Numbered from the stretch's first letter, positions 53,270 through 63,459 are shown. The stretch: 64,000 nucleotides of DNA from Peribacillus muralis (GCF_001439925.1 NZ_LMBV01000018.1:16872-80871), one strand, 5' to 3'. Notes: generated by a model from the sequence alone, not told the origin. Numbers and translations: made by a program.

Positions 53270-54187
53270 CTAGTTAAGGCGATGATTATGTTCATGCTCT
53301 CTTAGGACCTCATTAAACAAATCCGGATAATTCGTAAACACCCCTGTTGCCCCCCATTCCAATGCTTTTTTCATATCAGCTCTTTCATTGACTGTATATG
53401 GGTGGAATTGAAGGTCATGGTTTCGTACCATCTTCACATATTGTTTGTCCACCTTATTGAAGTTCGGGCCAATTCCAATGGCATATTGTTTAATGGATTC
53501 CAGTTCTTCGTCAGAGATGGATGCTTGATTTTTATAAGAAAAAAGTTGTACAAGCGGTAACTGTGGATTCAGGTCATGAACCTTCAAAAGGCTTTCCCTA
53601 CTGAACGATTGGATGAGGACGTTTTTGGTACGCCCCTTTGAATCTACCATTTTATAATCTTTCAAAACCTTCAGCAGTTCTTCTTCCATGCCAGGATATA
53701 CTTCCGGGGACTTTGTTTCAATATAGTAATTGGCTTGTTTGCCGAATTCCTTAAAAACTTCTTCAAGGGTGGGGACTGCCAACCCTTCATATTTCTGTTT
53801 TGCCATTTGCGGGTATGTTTCATTGAACCATGAACCAGCATCCAGTTTTTTGATTTGTGTTAGCGTTAAATCTTTTACAAGGCCTGTACCATCCGTTGTA
53901 CGATCCACCCTTTCATCATGCATCGCTATCAATCTTCCATCCTTTGTCAACTGAAGATCGATTTCTATGTAATCACCCTTCATTCGTTCTCCCAATTGAT
54001 AGGCAGGTATCGTATGCTCAGGAGCATAACCAGAAGCCCCCCGATGTGCGATATTCACAATGTCCTTCTCATAAATAGGTGAACTTAAACGACTTTCATG
54101 TGCTGCCGAGGCACTCATAGAAGCAGCCTGCAAAATAAAGGCCGCACTCATCATACATATACCAATGTTCTTCAGACTCTTTTGCAT
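53270..54187 (-). CDS. glpQ: Secreted glycerophosphodiester phosphodiesterase (GlpQ-like)
   Basis: 305 residues from ATG 54187 (GGAGGGGGAG upstream). Sec signal peptide ending ASMSASAAH. GDPD motifs: NIAHRGASGYAPEHTIPAY with the catalytic HR...H, DYIEIDLQLTKDGRLIAMHD (metal-binding E/D and second His) and NYYIETKSPEVYPGMEE. Hydrolyses glycerophosphodiesters, or teichoic acid released from the wall, to glycerol-3-phosphate outside the cell. Monocistronic; no Pho box was identified upstream. Confidence 0.92.
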   Translation of the reverse strand: MQKSLKNIGICMMSAAFILQAASMSASAAHESRLSSPIYEKDIVNIAHRGASGYAPEHTIPAYQLGERMKGDYIEIDLQLTKDGRLIAMHDERVDRTTDGTGLVKDLTLTQIKKLDAGSWFNETYPQMAKQKYEGLAVPTLEEVFKEFGKQANYYIETKSPEVYPGMEEELLKVLKDYKMVDSKGRTKNVLIQSFSRESLLKVHDLNPQLPLVQLFSYKNQASISDEELESIKQYAIGIGPNFNKVDKQYVKMVRNHDLQFHPYTVNERADMKKALEWGATGVFTNYPDLFNEVLREHEHNHRLN

Positions 54188-54425
54188 TTTCCCCTCTCCC
54201 CCTCCTGTAATTACCTTCATTTTAAAAGGGAATTATGAAGCTACAACAAGCATTATGTAAATTAACCATATATTAGGTAAAATAATTATTAGGATCTAGT
54301 TGGCAAATTAACGTCCGAGAAAACGCAAAGCATCATTAATTGGAAATATTCTACTTTATCTGATTTACAAAAAGCATGTATCAGCTTACTATTAAACAAA
54401 CAGAACATTAATATTAAGGGGAATT
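54188..54425. other. Intergenic promoter region between divergent glpQ-like and kinase genes
   Basis: AT-rich, no ORF. Promoters of both genes must be here; no clear -35/-10 pair stands out on either strand. Confidence 0.4.
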
Positions 54426-55666
54426 ATGTTAAAAAACTATCAATATTACCAACACAAACATCAATTGATCATGAGGGCCTTTATGGGCATGATATCCTTT
54501 TTGCTATTGGTAGGGATTTCTGTTTCACCTATCAGTTGGAGTGATGATCCTTATGAAATGACCTTCCAGGTTATTCTTATATCAGGAATGATCATTTCTT
54601 TGCTTTTTTTCATTAAAACAGAAGGGAACTTCTATAAAACCTTATTCATAACTTTAATCACTATTTATCTATATTTTAAATTTTGGGTATTTCCAGACAC
54701 TGCAATCATGCTAGCATTATTTGCAATAACGCCCTTAATCCCGATTTTTCTTTTCGATAAACTCGGATTTTATATTGTCGCCACTCTAAATTTCATACTA
54801 GGTCCCGCTTCCATCTTGATTATTTCAAAAACGGATCTTCGATACACTTATGAATATGTCGCTATGGATAGTTTCGGCAACACGCTTAATTTCATCGCTA
54901 TCCAAATCATACTGGTATTCGTATTCATCGGAACCAATAATAGGGTGGAATCCACAAATGCATTTCATAAGGAAATACAGCAGGCCAAGCAATTGAACTC
55001 AGTCGGACAGCTCGCCGCCACCATCGCACACGAGATACGTAATCCGATAACAGTAGTGAAAGGCTTTGCCCAATTATTGGATCAAGAAAAGGAACTGAAT
55101 GAAACGGAAAATTTTATGTACAGACCATGCTTACGGAACTTGAATATACACAAGTGATTATCAATGACTATTTATCTTTGGCCAAACCGCAAACGGGTAA
55201 TGTTCAGGTCATTCCTTTAAATGATGAAATCCAAAAGATTTCCGATTTATTAACCAGCTTTGCCAATAATCGCAACATAGGCTTCCGCCTTGATCTCCGT
55301 GATGACCTACATATTAATATGAATCCTATCGAGCTTAAACAGATACTGGTCAATATCATGAAAAATGGAATTGAATCAATGAACAACCCCGGATTCATCA
55401 AGGTGGAAACAGAGCAGGAACGCACTATGGCAAAAATACGGATAACGGATACAGGAGTCGGCCTCTCCAAAGAACAGCTTGCAATACTTGGTACCCCATT
55501 TTATTCGCTTAAAGAAAGAGGAACCGGTATCGGCCTGACCGTTTGTTATTCAATCGTTCAAAAATACAAAGGGAAAATCAACGTGCAAAGCGAATTGAAC
55601 AAAGGCACATCCTTCACCATTTATTTACCCTTATATATGGAACAACAGTCTCCACCAATCCAATAA
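54426..55666 (+). pseudogene. Sporulation-kinase-like histidine kinase broken by a frameshift
   Basis: Two overlapping frames make one protein of about 412 residues. Frame 1 (54426-55157): membrane domain of six helices, then the H-box QLAATIAHEIRNPITVVKGFA and dimerisation helix. Frame 2 (from about 55117): EYTQVIINDYLSLAKPQ, N-box ELKQILVNIMKNGIESM, G-boxes DTGVGLS and GTGIGLTVCYSIVQKYKG. Joining occurs at AATTTT at 55111-55115: one extra T would restore ENFYVQTMLTELEYTQ. So a one-base deletion in a T-run, genuine or sequencing error, splits the kinase. Architecture is like KinB/KinC-type kinases feeding Spo0F. Confidence 0.85.
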
Positions 55667-55672
55667 AACAAA

Positions 55673-55713
55673 AAAAGGATGACCTCCCACCACACATCGA
55701 GGGTCATCCTTTT
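55673..55713. terminator. Terminator between converging kinase and DHA2 pump genes
   Basis: AAAAGGATGACC/GGTCATCCTTTT stem with long loop and poly-A on the left; ends both transcripts. Confidence 0.85.
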
Positions 55714-55748
55714 AGGTTGCTATTTTTCGGAAATGTTTCCGAGCAACA

Positions 55749-57251
55749 TCATTGGGAACTATATTTGGTGTTTTTTGATAGACGATTGGTAATCGTATCT
55801 TCTTGAGGTGAAGTTCGCCGTATGTAAAAGGCAAGTATGAAAGCAACTATCGTTAACCATGTCGCTATCATGAATGCATCATCCACCCCCATTACGCTTC
55901 CTTGTTTAATGGCCATTGCCAGTTCAGCTTTATTGTCTGGTGATATGTTTCGTTCGGTTATTAACCCCTGTGCATGCTTCGTTCCTTGATTTGTCATAAT
56001 TGATACAAAGAACGCCATGCCAACAGCACCTGCAACCATTCTTAACGTATTGACCATGGCTGTTCCGTATTTATTCAAGCTAAGTGCCAATTCATTTAAT
56101 CCTGCTGTGAAGATAGGCATCATAAGGATCGACATACCGAACATCCTAATCGTATAGACCCATACCACATAAGAAAAAGACGTATCTGTTTCAAGCCGTG
56201 TTAAAAGATAGGTTGTAATGATCGTAATAGCCAGTCCACTAACCGCAAGCCACTTCGCCCCGTACCGATCAAACAGCTTACCTGTGACTGGAGACATAAT
56301 CCCCATTACAATACCGCCAGGCAATAGCATGAGACCTGATTCCATAGGAGTAAAACCACGGATATTCTGCATATAGATGGGCATTAAAATCATTCCTGAA
56401 AACATCCCCATAGTCGCGATGATGTTGATGATCGTCGTTAATGTGAACATTCGATATCGAAAAATTCTAAATTCCAAAATAGGGTGTTTTACAGTAAATT
56501 GCCTCCAGACAAACAAAGCTAAACTGATTCCGCCAACCAAGAACATTGCTAGGACTTCAAAACTGCCCCATCCCTTAGTACCTCCACTGGCAAATCCGTA
56601 TAATACACCGCCGAATCCTATTGTCGATAAAATTACACCCATCTTATCGAGCTTAGGTCGGCTAGTTTCCCCTACATTTTTAATAATGAAAATTGCAAAA
56701 AGAAAGTCAAGAAGTGCAAATGGGAAAATGATAAAGAACAAAACTCTCCAGGAATAGTTTTGTACAATCCATCCTGATAACGTCGGTCCTACTGCGGGAG
56801 CAAAATTCATCGCAATCCCGAATATACCCATAGCAAACCCCCGTCTGTTAGGAGGAAACAAAGTGAAAATCACGTTCGTAATCAAAGGGAATAAAATTCC
56901 TGCACCAGCAGCCTGGACGACACGTCCCATCAATATTACCGGGAAGTTAGGTGCAATTCCGCATAATAAAGTTCCTAAAGCAAATAGTCCCATTGAAGCA
57001 AGGTATAATTGCCTTGTACTGAACCGTTCCATCAAGAAAGCTGTGATCGGGATGACAATCCCATTCACCAACAAAAAGATAGTGGTCAGCCAATTGGCTG
57101 TAGCTGCTGATATATCAAAATGATTCATCAGTTGAGGCAAAGCGATATTGATTAGAGTCTGATTCAAGAATGCGACAAGAGCACCAGCAAGCATCACTGC
57201 AAACATGGGACCTGTACGTACTTTAATGATTGCTGTTTTATCGAGATTCAT
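55749..57251 (-). CDS. DHA2 family MFS multidrug efflux transporter
   Basis: 500 residues, about 14 helices. MLAGALVAFLNQTLINIALP, WLTTIFLLVNGIVIPITAFLMERFSTRQLY, FAPAVGPTLSGWIVQNYSWR and a shared GFGGVLYGF core with the pump at 11471 (same family, about the same domain order), so the two are paralogues. Proton-coupled export of hydrophobic drugs. No regulator gene is adjacent; AAGGAAGTG before ATG. Confidence 0.9.
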   Translation of the reverse strand: MNLDKTAIIKVRTGPMFAVMLAGALVAFLNQTLINIALPQLMNHFDISAATANWLTTIFLLVNGIVIPITAFLMERFSTRQLYLASMGLFALGTLLCGIAPNFPVILMGRVVQAAGAGILFPLITNVIFTLFPPNRRGFAMGIFGIAMNFAPAVGPTLSGWIVQNYSWRVLFFIIFPFALLDFLFAIFIIKNVGETSRPKLDKMGVILSTIGFGGVLYGFASGGTKGWGSFEVLAMFLVGGISLALFVWRQFTVKHPILEFRIFRYRMFTLTTIINIIATMGMFSGMILMPIYMQNIRGFTPMESGLMLLPGGIVMGIMSPVTGKLFDRYGAKWLAVSGLAITIITTYLLTRLETDTSFSYVVWVYTIRMFGMSILMMPIFTAGLNELALSLNKYGTAMVNTLRMVAGAVGMAFFVSIMTNQGTKHAQGLITERNISPDNKAELAMAIKQGSVMGVDDAFMIATWLTIVAFILAFYIRRTSPQEDTITNRLSKNTKYSSQ

Positions 57252-57492
57252 TCTTACGGCACTTCCTTTGGTTGTGTTATTACATATTGTTACTTCTTTA
57301 AATATGTTCGAGTCTTTCTATTCTAATTTACCCTCACTAAGTTAATATGCCTCTCTATCATAAAGGAAATCAACCTATCTTTTCCAACAATACACGTCAG
57401 CTACATGGCATAGTGGTCCCTTTAGTAAAAAAGAGAACCCCTTTTGAATGAAGAATAGGCATCATTCAGGTAATAAGCCACCACAAATTAAA
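57252..57492. other. Intergenic stretch upstream of the DHA2 gene
   Basis: Contains the pump promoter presumably; a small hairpin gaatga/tcattc (57443-57465) is seen; nothing else recognised. Confidence 0.4.
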
Positions 57493-57530
57493 AAAAGAAA
57501 CGGCCGATGCTGATACCGACCGTTTCTTTT
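57493..57530 (-). terminator. Terminator of the sigma-clpP operon
   Basis: AAAAGAAACGG/CCGTTTCTTTT, 11-bp stem; on the minus strand followed by TTTTTTAAT. About 80 bp after the clpP stop codon. Confidence 0.8.
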
Positions 57531-57609
57531 CGCATTCATCCACTGATTTTCCCCAGTAATCGTAATCTCATCGATAACTAATAGTTTTTTAAAACTAAGG
57601 TCTTTACCC

Positions 57610-58194
57610 TTAATTATCCTTAACGATTATTTCATCAATTATGCCGTAATCCTTCGCCTCGATTGCGCTTAAGAAGTAATCACGATCTGTATCCTTCGAC
57701 ACCTTATCAATCGCCTGCCCAGTTCTTTCCGCGATGATTTGGTTAATATGATCCTTTAGCTTCAAAATCCTTCGTGCAGAAATTTCAATTTCGGTAGCTT
57801 GCCCTCTTGCCCCTCCCAACGGCTGATGAAGCATGATTTCACTATTCGGCAATGCACACCTTTTTCCTTTCGTACCGGCTAATAAAAGCATCGCACCGAA
57901 TGATGCAGCCATGCCGGTACACACAGTCCGAATATCAGGCTTAATATATTGCATCGTATCATAAATGGCAAATCCGGCACTCGTTGATCCCCCTGGACTG
58001 TTTATGAAGATGGTAATTTCTTTATCAGGTGAATCTGCTGCCAGGAATAACAATTGCGCAACGACACTATTGGCTAAATGATCGGTGATTTCTTCCCCAA
58101 TCATGATGATGCGGTCTTTCAGAAGTCTAGAATAAATATCGTACGAGCGCTCACCCTTGCCTGATTGCTCAATTACATATGGTATGGTGGTCAT
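57610..58194 (-). CDS. clpP: ClpP-family ATP-dependent protease subunit (paralogue, sigma-linked)
   Basis: 194 residues from ATG 58194 (TTAGGAGGAAGAG). Catalytic Ser in [14 protein letters not shown] (about 98), His in IMLHQPLGG (about 123) and Asp near [31 protein letters not shown] and [15 protein letters not shown] end are ClpP-typical, so the 14-mer chamber should form. Its pairing with a sigma factor 30 bp upstream, not with a trigger-factor or whiA locus, suggests a second ClpP used for regulated proteolysis. Confidence 0.92.
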   Translation of the reverse strand: MTTIPYVIEQSGKGERSYDIYSRLLKDRIIMIGEEITDHLANSVVAQLLFLAADSPDKEITIFINSPGGSTSAGFAIYDTMQYIKPDIRTVCTGMAASFGAMLLLAGTKGKRCALPNSEIMLHQPLGGARGQATEIEISARRILKLKDHINQIIAERTGQAIDKVSKDTDRDYFLSAIEAKDYGIIDEIIVKDN

Positions 58195-58224
58195 ATCTCT
58201 TCTTCCTCCTAACAACAAAATTGG

Positions 58225-58926
58225 CTATGCAGCCATTGAGAGAGTGTTTGAAGGAGTGAAACATGATTTGACAGACGTGTTCATTAGTTTAGGAACCAGT
58301 GATTCACTGTTCAGCGATTTGAAAGATGGAATGCTTTTAATGAGGAGATCTGGATTTTGGGTCTTCAAAGCCTCTGTCATCAGAGACATCAGTCTCTGCT
58401 CCTCCTCATAATGCCAATCTTCCACGCCGGACAGCTTACGTTCTGCGACGTCTGAGTCAAATCGCTTTTTGACACGATTCAAGATGGCCTTTACAGCACT
58501 TTCCGTCGTGTTTAAATAATTCGAGATTTCTTTGGAGCGATAGAGAAACCCTTCCTTTAATAGGAACACGACAGCTTGTTTCGGGGTAAGGGATTTTATT
58601 ATATATTCAACCGTTTCGAAGGCATTCTCCCCGAATCCCGCTTGATGTTCGGTGTCACCCAGATCTTCTAAAGATTCTTTTTTTCTTTTACGGATCGTAT
58701 CAATCCATGAATGGCGGGCTATCGTCTTCAATAATGCCGTTGTAAGCTCTGTCTCATTTCCATAGCCCTGCATCGCCTTTATTATCGTATCCTGTGCCAA
58801 GTCATCACCATCCCAATCACTTTGGGTCAGGAATCGGCAAAACCGAAGCAACTCAGGATAAACTTCACGAAGCATCATGCGATTATCTTTTTTTTCAAAA
58901 TCATCTTTCCTTAACTCATTGATCAT
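58225..58926 (-). CDS. RNA polymerase sigma factor (sigma-70/ECF-like) upstream of clpP
   Basis: 233 residues. Region 2 around LREVYPELLRFCRFLTQSDWDGDDLAQDTIIKAM (residues 20-53), region 4 SLTPKQAVVFLLKEGFLYRSKEISNYLNTTESAVKAILNRVKKRF (about 118-165), then a tail of about 65 residues of unknown fold. No anti-sigma gene follows; the downstream gene is clpP, so sigma output may feed back through proteolysis. GAAGGAGTG before ATG. Confidence 0.85.
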   Translation of the reverse strand: MINELRKDDFEKKDNRMMLREVYPELLRFCRFLTQSDWDGDDLAQDTIIKAMQGYGNETELTTALLKTIARHSWIDTIRKRKKESLEDLGDTEHQAGFGENAFETVEYIIKSLTPKQAVVFLLKEGFLYRSKEISNYLNTTESAVKAILNRVKKRFDSDVAERKLSGVEDWHYEEEQRLMSLMTEALKTQNPDLLIKSIPSFKSLNSESLVPKLMNTSVKSCFTPSNTLSMAA

Positions 58927-58989
58927 TTTTTCTCACTCCTTCAACACCCTCTATCCTCTAAACGTTTCAGAATGAGGAAAAGATATGGG

Positions 58990-59075
58990 GTATTAAAATT
59001 TTTTCCCTGCATCGCATTTCCCATTATATTCTATTCCATCTTTACCAGGAGATTTCCTTTCATACTAAAAACCAA
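58990..59075. other. Intergenic leader
   Basis: AT-rich upstream region of the sigma gene; no structure recognised. Confidence 0.35.
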
Positions 59076-59410
59076 ACGAAAGCTGAATTCAGATTGCCCG
59101 CAGTTTTGGGCGGTTTGTACTTAGACCGTTGCTTTCCACGGGAAGTCCGGGAGTCTGTGGGTTTCGCATTGCCGCAAGAGTCTCGCACACCCGTTCCATT
59201 CCACACGGCTTGAAAACGAAAGCTTAATTCAGATTGCCCACGTTTTTGGAGGATTTGTATTTAGACCGTGGCTTTACACTCCAGGCACTCCCTTTCCGCG
59301 GGCAGTTGGGGAGCCTCCTCGGCGTGCGCCTGTGTGGTCTCCCCTTAACCGCATTTCCCGCAGGAGTCTCGCACCTTCCGTTTCAATCCACTCTGCATCA
59401 AAATAAAGCC
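59076..59410. repeat. Two tandem copies of the dispersed GC-rich repeat
   Basis: acgaaagctgaattcagatt (59076) recurs as acgaaagcttaattcagatt (59215), a 139-bp period; both continue tttgtacttagaccg / tttgtatttagaccg. The second copy is complete with gagcctcctcggcgtg, cgcatttcccgcaggagtct and cgcaccttccgtttcaatcc. Confidence 0.75.
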
Positions 59411-59881
59411 AGCGTCTCAATTGGTCCAAGTGTTTTTGAGGGATTGTAAGTAATCGCCTACAATGAGTTAGATATTTATTTTAAGGGTCAGTAGACTAAT
59501 GAAAACAAAGGAAATTTCCCTATGAATAGAGGGGCGAATTTCAAGAACAAAAGGTACCACCATACTTAAATGAAAATCCACGTAAAAACATTATAATAGA
59601 ATACTACCTGACTCCCTTCTCACTGGATAAGTGAATCGGTCAACAACGCAGCATAGGTTCGTATAAAGAAAAGCCTGTTATCCACAGTTTTGGGAATTGT
59701 ATTTTTTTCGTTTCATTTTACTGCAGACGCTCCAATCCACTCCGCGTGAAAAGGAGATACAAGTTCGATGTTTACCGTTTTTTCTTATGTAATCTTCCGT
59801 AAGAACACGGATTAGGTGCTGGAGAACTCAAGATCGTCACATCTATTATTCCCTTTAGTCGCTTATAATCCAATAAAAATT
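59411..59881. other. Gene-free stretch
   Basis: AT-rich. One TTATCCACA (DnaA-box-like, 59688-59696) and a short repeat tail cagacgctccaatccactcc (59724-59743). No ORF with a ribosome site. Confidence 0.45.
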
Positions 59882-59919
59882 AAAAAGGTTTCGGAATGAA
59901 ACCATTCCGAAACCTTTTT
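59882..59919. terminator. Terminator of the MMPL gene
   Basis: 17-bp perfect stem AAAAAGGTTTCGGAATG/CATTCCGAAACCTTTTT with AAAC loop; 57 bp after the stop codon on the minus strand. Confidence 0.9.
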
Positions 59920-59975
59920 GTGTACACTCTAATTGTTAGGAGCTATTTACTCTAATTACTTTTTTATTGATGCTA

Positions 59976-62198
59976 TTAATTCTCTTTTTGTTTTACCATT
60001 TTGACTTTAGCCGGCCAAAAAGCAAATCTTCCGCAAACGGTAGTAATTGCCGGTACAAGAAATGGACGGACTATGAAGGTATCTAGAAGAATACCTAAAG
60101 CCGTGATAATGCCGAACTGAACAAGAACTTGAATTGGTAATGTCGCTAGCACGGCAAAGGTGGCCGCCAATATAATACCGGCTGAGGTAATGACCCCACT
60201 CGTTTCACTTACGCCCTCTTTAATGGCTTGCTTCAACGGCATATAGTTCTTTTTCTTCCAAATACTAGAGATCATGAAGATGTTATAGTCCTCTCCAAGA
60301 GCAACCAAGAATACAAAAGCATATAAAGGAATGGCTCCCTGTATGGCATCAACGCCCATTATATTATGGATGATAAGCCAACCTAGTCCTAATGCTGCAC
60401 TGTAAGATAAGATAACAGTCCCAACTAAGTAAAGCATAGCTACAATGGAACGTAAGTATGCTAATAACAGGATGGATATAAAGACAATGATTAATGGAAC
60501 AATGATATCGTTGTCCTCATCACTAGTTATCATGGTGTCATATTGTGTCGCTGTTTGCCCGCCAATCCAAACCTTGGATTTCACGGAAGTAACATTTGCA
60601 TTCGCCAATGCTTTCTCTGCTGCATCCCTCAATTCAGGAATGGCTTCCATCGCTTTGTTACTGTACGGATTCACATTGAATTTGACTTCATATACTTTTA
60701 GATTCTTATTGTCCACACCACTTTGGGGTTTAGACACTGTACTAACAAGGTCATGCTTCTTTAACTCTTTTTCAAGGTCTATCGATTTTCCGTTCGTATC
60801 GATTACTACTTGGGCCGGAGCTAATTCCCCAGGGGAGTAGGCGTCAGAAATGACTTTGAACCCTTCCCTTGAAGGCATGTCTTCTGGGAAAGAAGATAAT
60901 ACATCATAGGTGTATTTGATTTGACTGGAGTATACCGACATTGCTCCAAAGAATATCACACACGCTACAATGATCGTCCAAGGCTTGGTCGTCACAATAT
61001 GACCAACCCAAGTTCCAAAGCGGCTCTTTGTTTTTCGGGCAGGAACCGGTTTTCCTTTTTTTGCAGCCCTCTCTTTTTCCATTTCAGGAGTACGGGGAAT
61101 GAAAGGATAAAAAGAACCTCTTCCCATAACGGATAGTAGTGCTGGAATAAGTGTCAAACTTGCTATCCCCATTATAAGTATGGACAGGCTAAATGGGATA
61201 GCAAAACGGTGGTAAGCCCCATATTCTGCTACAATCAAGACGAGAAGAGAAATGACCACAGTAATCCCACTCATCGCTATGGCACCGGAAGCATCTTTAA
61301 AAGCATGTATAAGTGCTTTTCGTTTGTCATTTACCTTCAGAAGCTCGTCACGATAATGAGAAATTAAAAATAAACAATAATCTGTACCTGCTCCAAACAA
61401 TAATACGGTCATAATGGATATAGATTGCGCATCAACGGTAATCCAATCTTTATCAGCTAAAAAACCTAGAATAGGACTAAGCAGCATATATGCAAATCCT
61501 ACGCCAATCAAAGGAATAATCGCCAATATTGGGGAACGATAAATAATAAGGAGCAGTACTAAGACAAGTACAACAGTCGCGATTAGTAACGAAACATCCG
61601 CTCCTTCGAATAAGCTTGTTGCATCTACTTGAATCCCTACTGGGCCTGTTACACGTGTACTTAGCTTATCGTTTTCATCTATACTTATATTGAAAGGATC
61701 ATAAGCAACCTGTTTTTTCACTTGTTCTTTAATGTCATCTAAATTTTCCTTTAAGACTTCGGTATCAACACTTTCTTTGAAAAAAATAGGTTGAACTAGC
61801 GTTGTCCCATCTTTTGAAACCATTTGTTGTAGTGCTGATACTGGCATCTTATGCAGAGGCGGTGTTGACGTTTGATCTTCTAACGGATCTTTCTCTAAAC
61901 CTTCTGCCATTTGTTGGGCCGCTTTTAGATCCTCTTTCGTTAGCCCTGATTCATTGTGCCACGTAAGCAATGCAGGCACACCTGAGGAATTTGGAAATTG
62001 TTTCTTTATTAACTTATCTGCTTCCACAGAAGGTGAATTATCACTCAGATTTGGGGCATTATTAACTTCTGAATCATTTACTGCGGGCCAAGCAATGGTT
62101 AAGGCTGCCGTTAGAACAACCCATATGCCAATGACAACCCAGCGACTTACCCTACCAGTCATATATGAACTGAAGGTTGCTAGCATAGATTTTTTCAT
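59976..62198 (-). CDS. MMPL family RND-type transporter
   Basis: 740 residues from ATG 62198 (GAGGGAG, 5 bp); a longer frame upstream is leader. Twelve predicted helices in two repeats, each with a large external loop. Proton-relay motifs LLFGAGTDYCLFLISHYRDEL (helix 4 region) and VFLVALGEDYNIFMISSIW (helix 10 region) carry the paired Asp-Tyr of MmpL proteins. Exports a lipid or hydrophobic compound using the proton gradient. Divergent from a TetR regulator, the common control arrangement in Bacillus. Confidence 0.92.
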   Translation of the reverse strand: MKKSMLATFSSYMTGRVSRWVVIGIWVVLTAALTIAWPAVNDSEVNNAPNLSDNSPSVEADKLIKKQFPNSSGVPALLTWHNESGLTKEDLKAAQQMAEGLEKDPLEDQTSTPPLHKMPVSALQQMVSKDGTTLVQPIFFKESVDTEVLKENLDDIKEQVKKQVAYDPFNISIDENDKLSTRVTGPVGIQVDATSLFEGADVSLLIATVVLVLVLLLIIYRSPILAIIPLIGVGFAYMLLSPILGFLADKDWITVDAQSISIMTVLLFGAGTDYCLFLISHYRDELLKVNDKRKALIHAFKDASGAIAMSGITVVISLLVLIVAEYGAYHRFAIPFSLSILIMGIASLTLIPALLSVMGRGSFYPFIPRTPEMEKERAAKKGKPVPARKTKSRFGTWVGHIVTTKPWTIIVACVIFFGAMSVYSSQIKYTYDVLSSFPEDMPSREGFKVISDAYSPGELAPAQVVIDTNGKSIDLEKELKKHDLVSTVSKPQSGVDNKNLKVYEVKFNVNPYSNKAMEAIPELRDAAEKALANANVTSVKSKVWIGGQTATQYDTMITSDEDNDIIVPLIIVFISILLLAYLRSIVAMLYLVGTVILSYSAALGLGWLIIHNIMGVDAIQGAIPLYAFVFLVALGEDYNIFMISSIWKKKNYMPLKQAIKEGVSETSGVITSAGIILAATFAVLATLPIQVLVQFGIITALGILLDTFIVRPFLVPAITTVCGRFAFWPAKVKMVKQKEN

Positions 62199-62278
62199 TC
62201 GAACTCCCTCGTTTCCAATTTGGTTTGTTTCTATTAGAATATACATATATCAATGTAATTAATTATATATACCAGAAG

Positions 62279-62288
62279 GTTAATTAAC
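62279..62288. promoter_or_regulatory. Candidate TetR operator gttaattaac
   Basis: Perfect 10-bp palindrome in the 135-bp region between the divergent mmpL and tetR genes, flanked by two accagaagg repeats (62271 and 62314). Overlaps expected promoter sequence for both genes. Confidence 0.5.
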
Positions 62289-62333
62289 AAGTAGTTTAAT
62301 GTGGCAATTTATTGAACCAGAAGGAGGCTTCAT

Positions 62334-62951
62334 ATGCATAATAATATCCAGAAGAAAAAACCGGGACGGCCCAAAATGACAAATGATAATAATGTAACAA
62401 GAGATCAAATTCTTCAAACGGCATCCCAGCTATTCATGACATATGGCTATGACGGTGTTTCAATGGAACAAGTTGCTGATGCTAGCAATGTGACAAAAGC
62501 AAGCGTTTATTACTATTTTAAAAATAAGGCAACTTTATTCACCATCGCTGTATCCAGCATGTTCCGACGCATAAAAGAACAGACAGATAAACTGTTGCAC
62601 AGTTCCAAAGGATTGAAGCACAGATTATACGAAGTAACCTTCGAGCACTTAAAAAGACCACATATAGATTTTGAAACATTACTGCAGGAGGCTTCCCTTT
62701 CCCTTACAGAAGAACATACCGAAGAAATCCGCACAGCAGAAAACGAGGTTCATCAAGCACTGGAGAACATATTTAAGCAAGCAATGGAAAATGGTGAAAT
62801 AGTAGTCAAAAATCCATTATTGCTTGCACATGCCTTTTCTACAGTTACCATGATTCGAAACAAAAAAGAACTAATAACTGAATTGGGAGGCCCAGAAATA
62901 ACCGCTCAAGCTCTAGTAGATCTATTTTGGGTTGGAATCGGGCCAAGATGA
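62334..62951 (+). CDS. TetR/AcrR family transcriptional regulator
   Basis: 205 residues. TetR helix-turn-helix at residues about 20-65: RDQILQTASQLFMTYGYDGVSMEQVADASNVTKASVYYYFKNKATLF. C-terminal domain is helical and unlike the LmrA type. Reads away from mmpL and probably represses it; AGAAGGAGG 6 bp before ATG. A hairpin follows. Confidence 0.9.
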   Translation: MHNNIQKKKPGRPKMTNDNNVTRDQILQTASQLFMTYGYDGVSMEQVADASNVTKASVYYYFKNKATLFTIAVSSMFRRIKEQTDKLLHSSKGLKHRLYEVTFEHLKRPHIDFETLLQEASLSLTEEHTEEIRTAENEVHQALENIFKQAMENGEIVVKNPLLLAHAFSTVTMIRNKKELITELGGPEITAQALVDLFWVGIGPR

Positions 62952-62960
62952 ATAAATGAT

Positions 62961-62999
62961 CGAGGGCATGCCCAGTAAATTACCGGGTTCATGCCCTCG
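62961..62999 (+). terminator. Hairpin after tetR
   Basis: CGAGGGCATG/CATGCCCTCG with a partly paired CCC/GGG interior; 9 bp after the stop codon. Weak T-run. Confidence 0.6.
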
Positions 63000-63257
63000 C
63001 AGTTGCCTAATTAAATAAAGTTCTAACTTTTTGGGTTCACTTCATTTGTGGTGTGGTCTTTTTCACTTAACTTTTTCGGTACTATGGCCAAAGCCCTTTT
63101 AAAAGCCAAGATGTTACAACGTCATTTCTCTGGTTAATGAATAATAAAGGCGTTTAAAGGTTCTGTAAACAGCTATCCTCCGCAAGGATCAATGCTTTCA
63201 AAAAGAATGCATCTCTGATTCTGCAGCAGTAACCTATTTGTCGTATGAAACAAAGAA
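63000..63257. other. Intergenic stretch
   Basis: No ORF, RNA motif or repeat recognised. Confidence 0.4.
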
Positions 63258-63287
63258 AAAAGGTCCCAACTTAAGTTGAGGCCTTTT
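63258..63287. terminator. Hairpin before the tRNA region
   Basis: AAAAGG-CC-AACTT / AAGTT-GG-CCTTTT with small bulges; poly-A on the left. Confidence 0.5.
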
Positions 63288-63288
63288 C

Positions 63289-63459
63289 ATGTTTGTAAAG
63301 GGAAATAGGATTCACCCTTATTTTTTTACCAAGGAAAAACTCCTTTTTAATCTTCCAATTCTTGAATTTAAATTACCTAACACTTTATTTTTTGTTTTAG
63401 GAGCTGGTTTTGTAATTAATATGATAGCAATTGAAATAAAATATAAAGACAGTAAGTAA
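63289..63459 (+). CDS. Possible 56-residue membrane ORF
   Basis: ATG at 63289 with GAGG 7 bp upstream inside a hairpin; frame ends TAA 63457. A hydrophobic stretch NTLFFVLGAGFVINMIAIE follows a basic start. Low composition evidence, no family recognised. Confidence 0.3.
   Translation: MFVKGNRIHPYFFTKEKLLFNLPILEFKLPNTLFFVLGAGFVINMIAIEIKYKDSK

Noticed and set aside
59234..59449. 71-codon ORF in the repeat region
   Set aside because: Frame arises from the GC-rich dispersed repeat and is not kept in its other copies.
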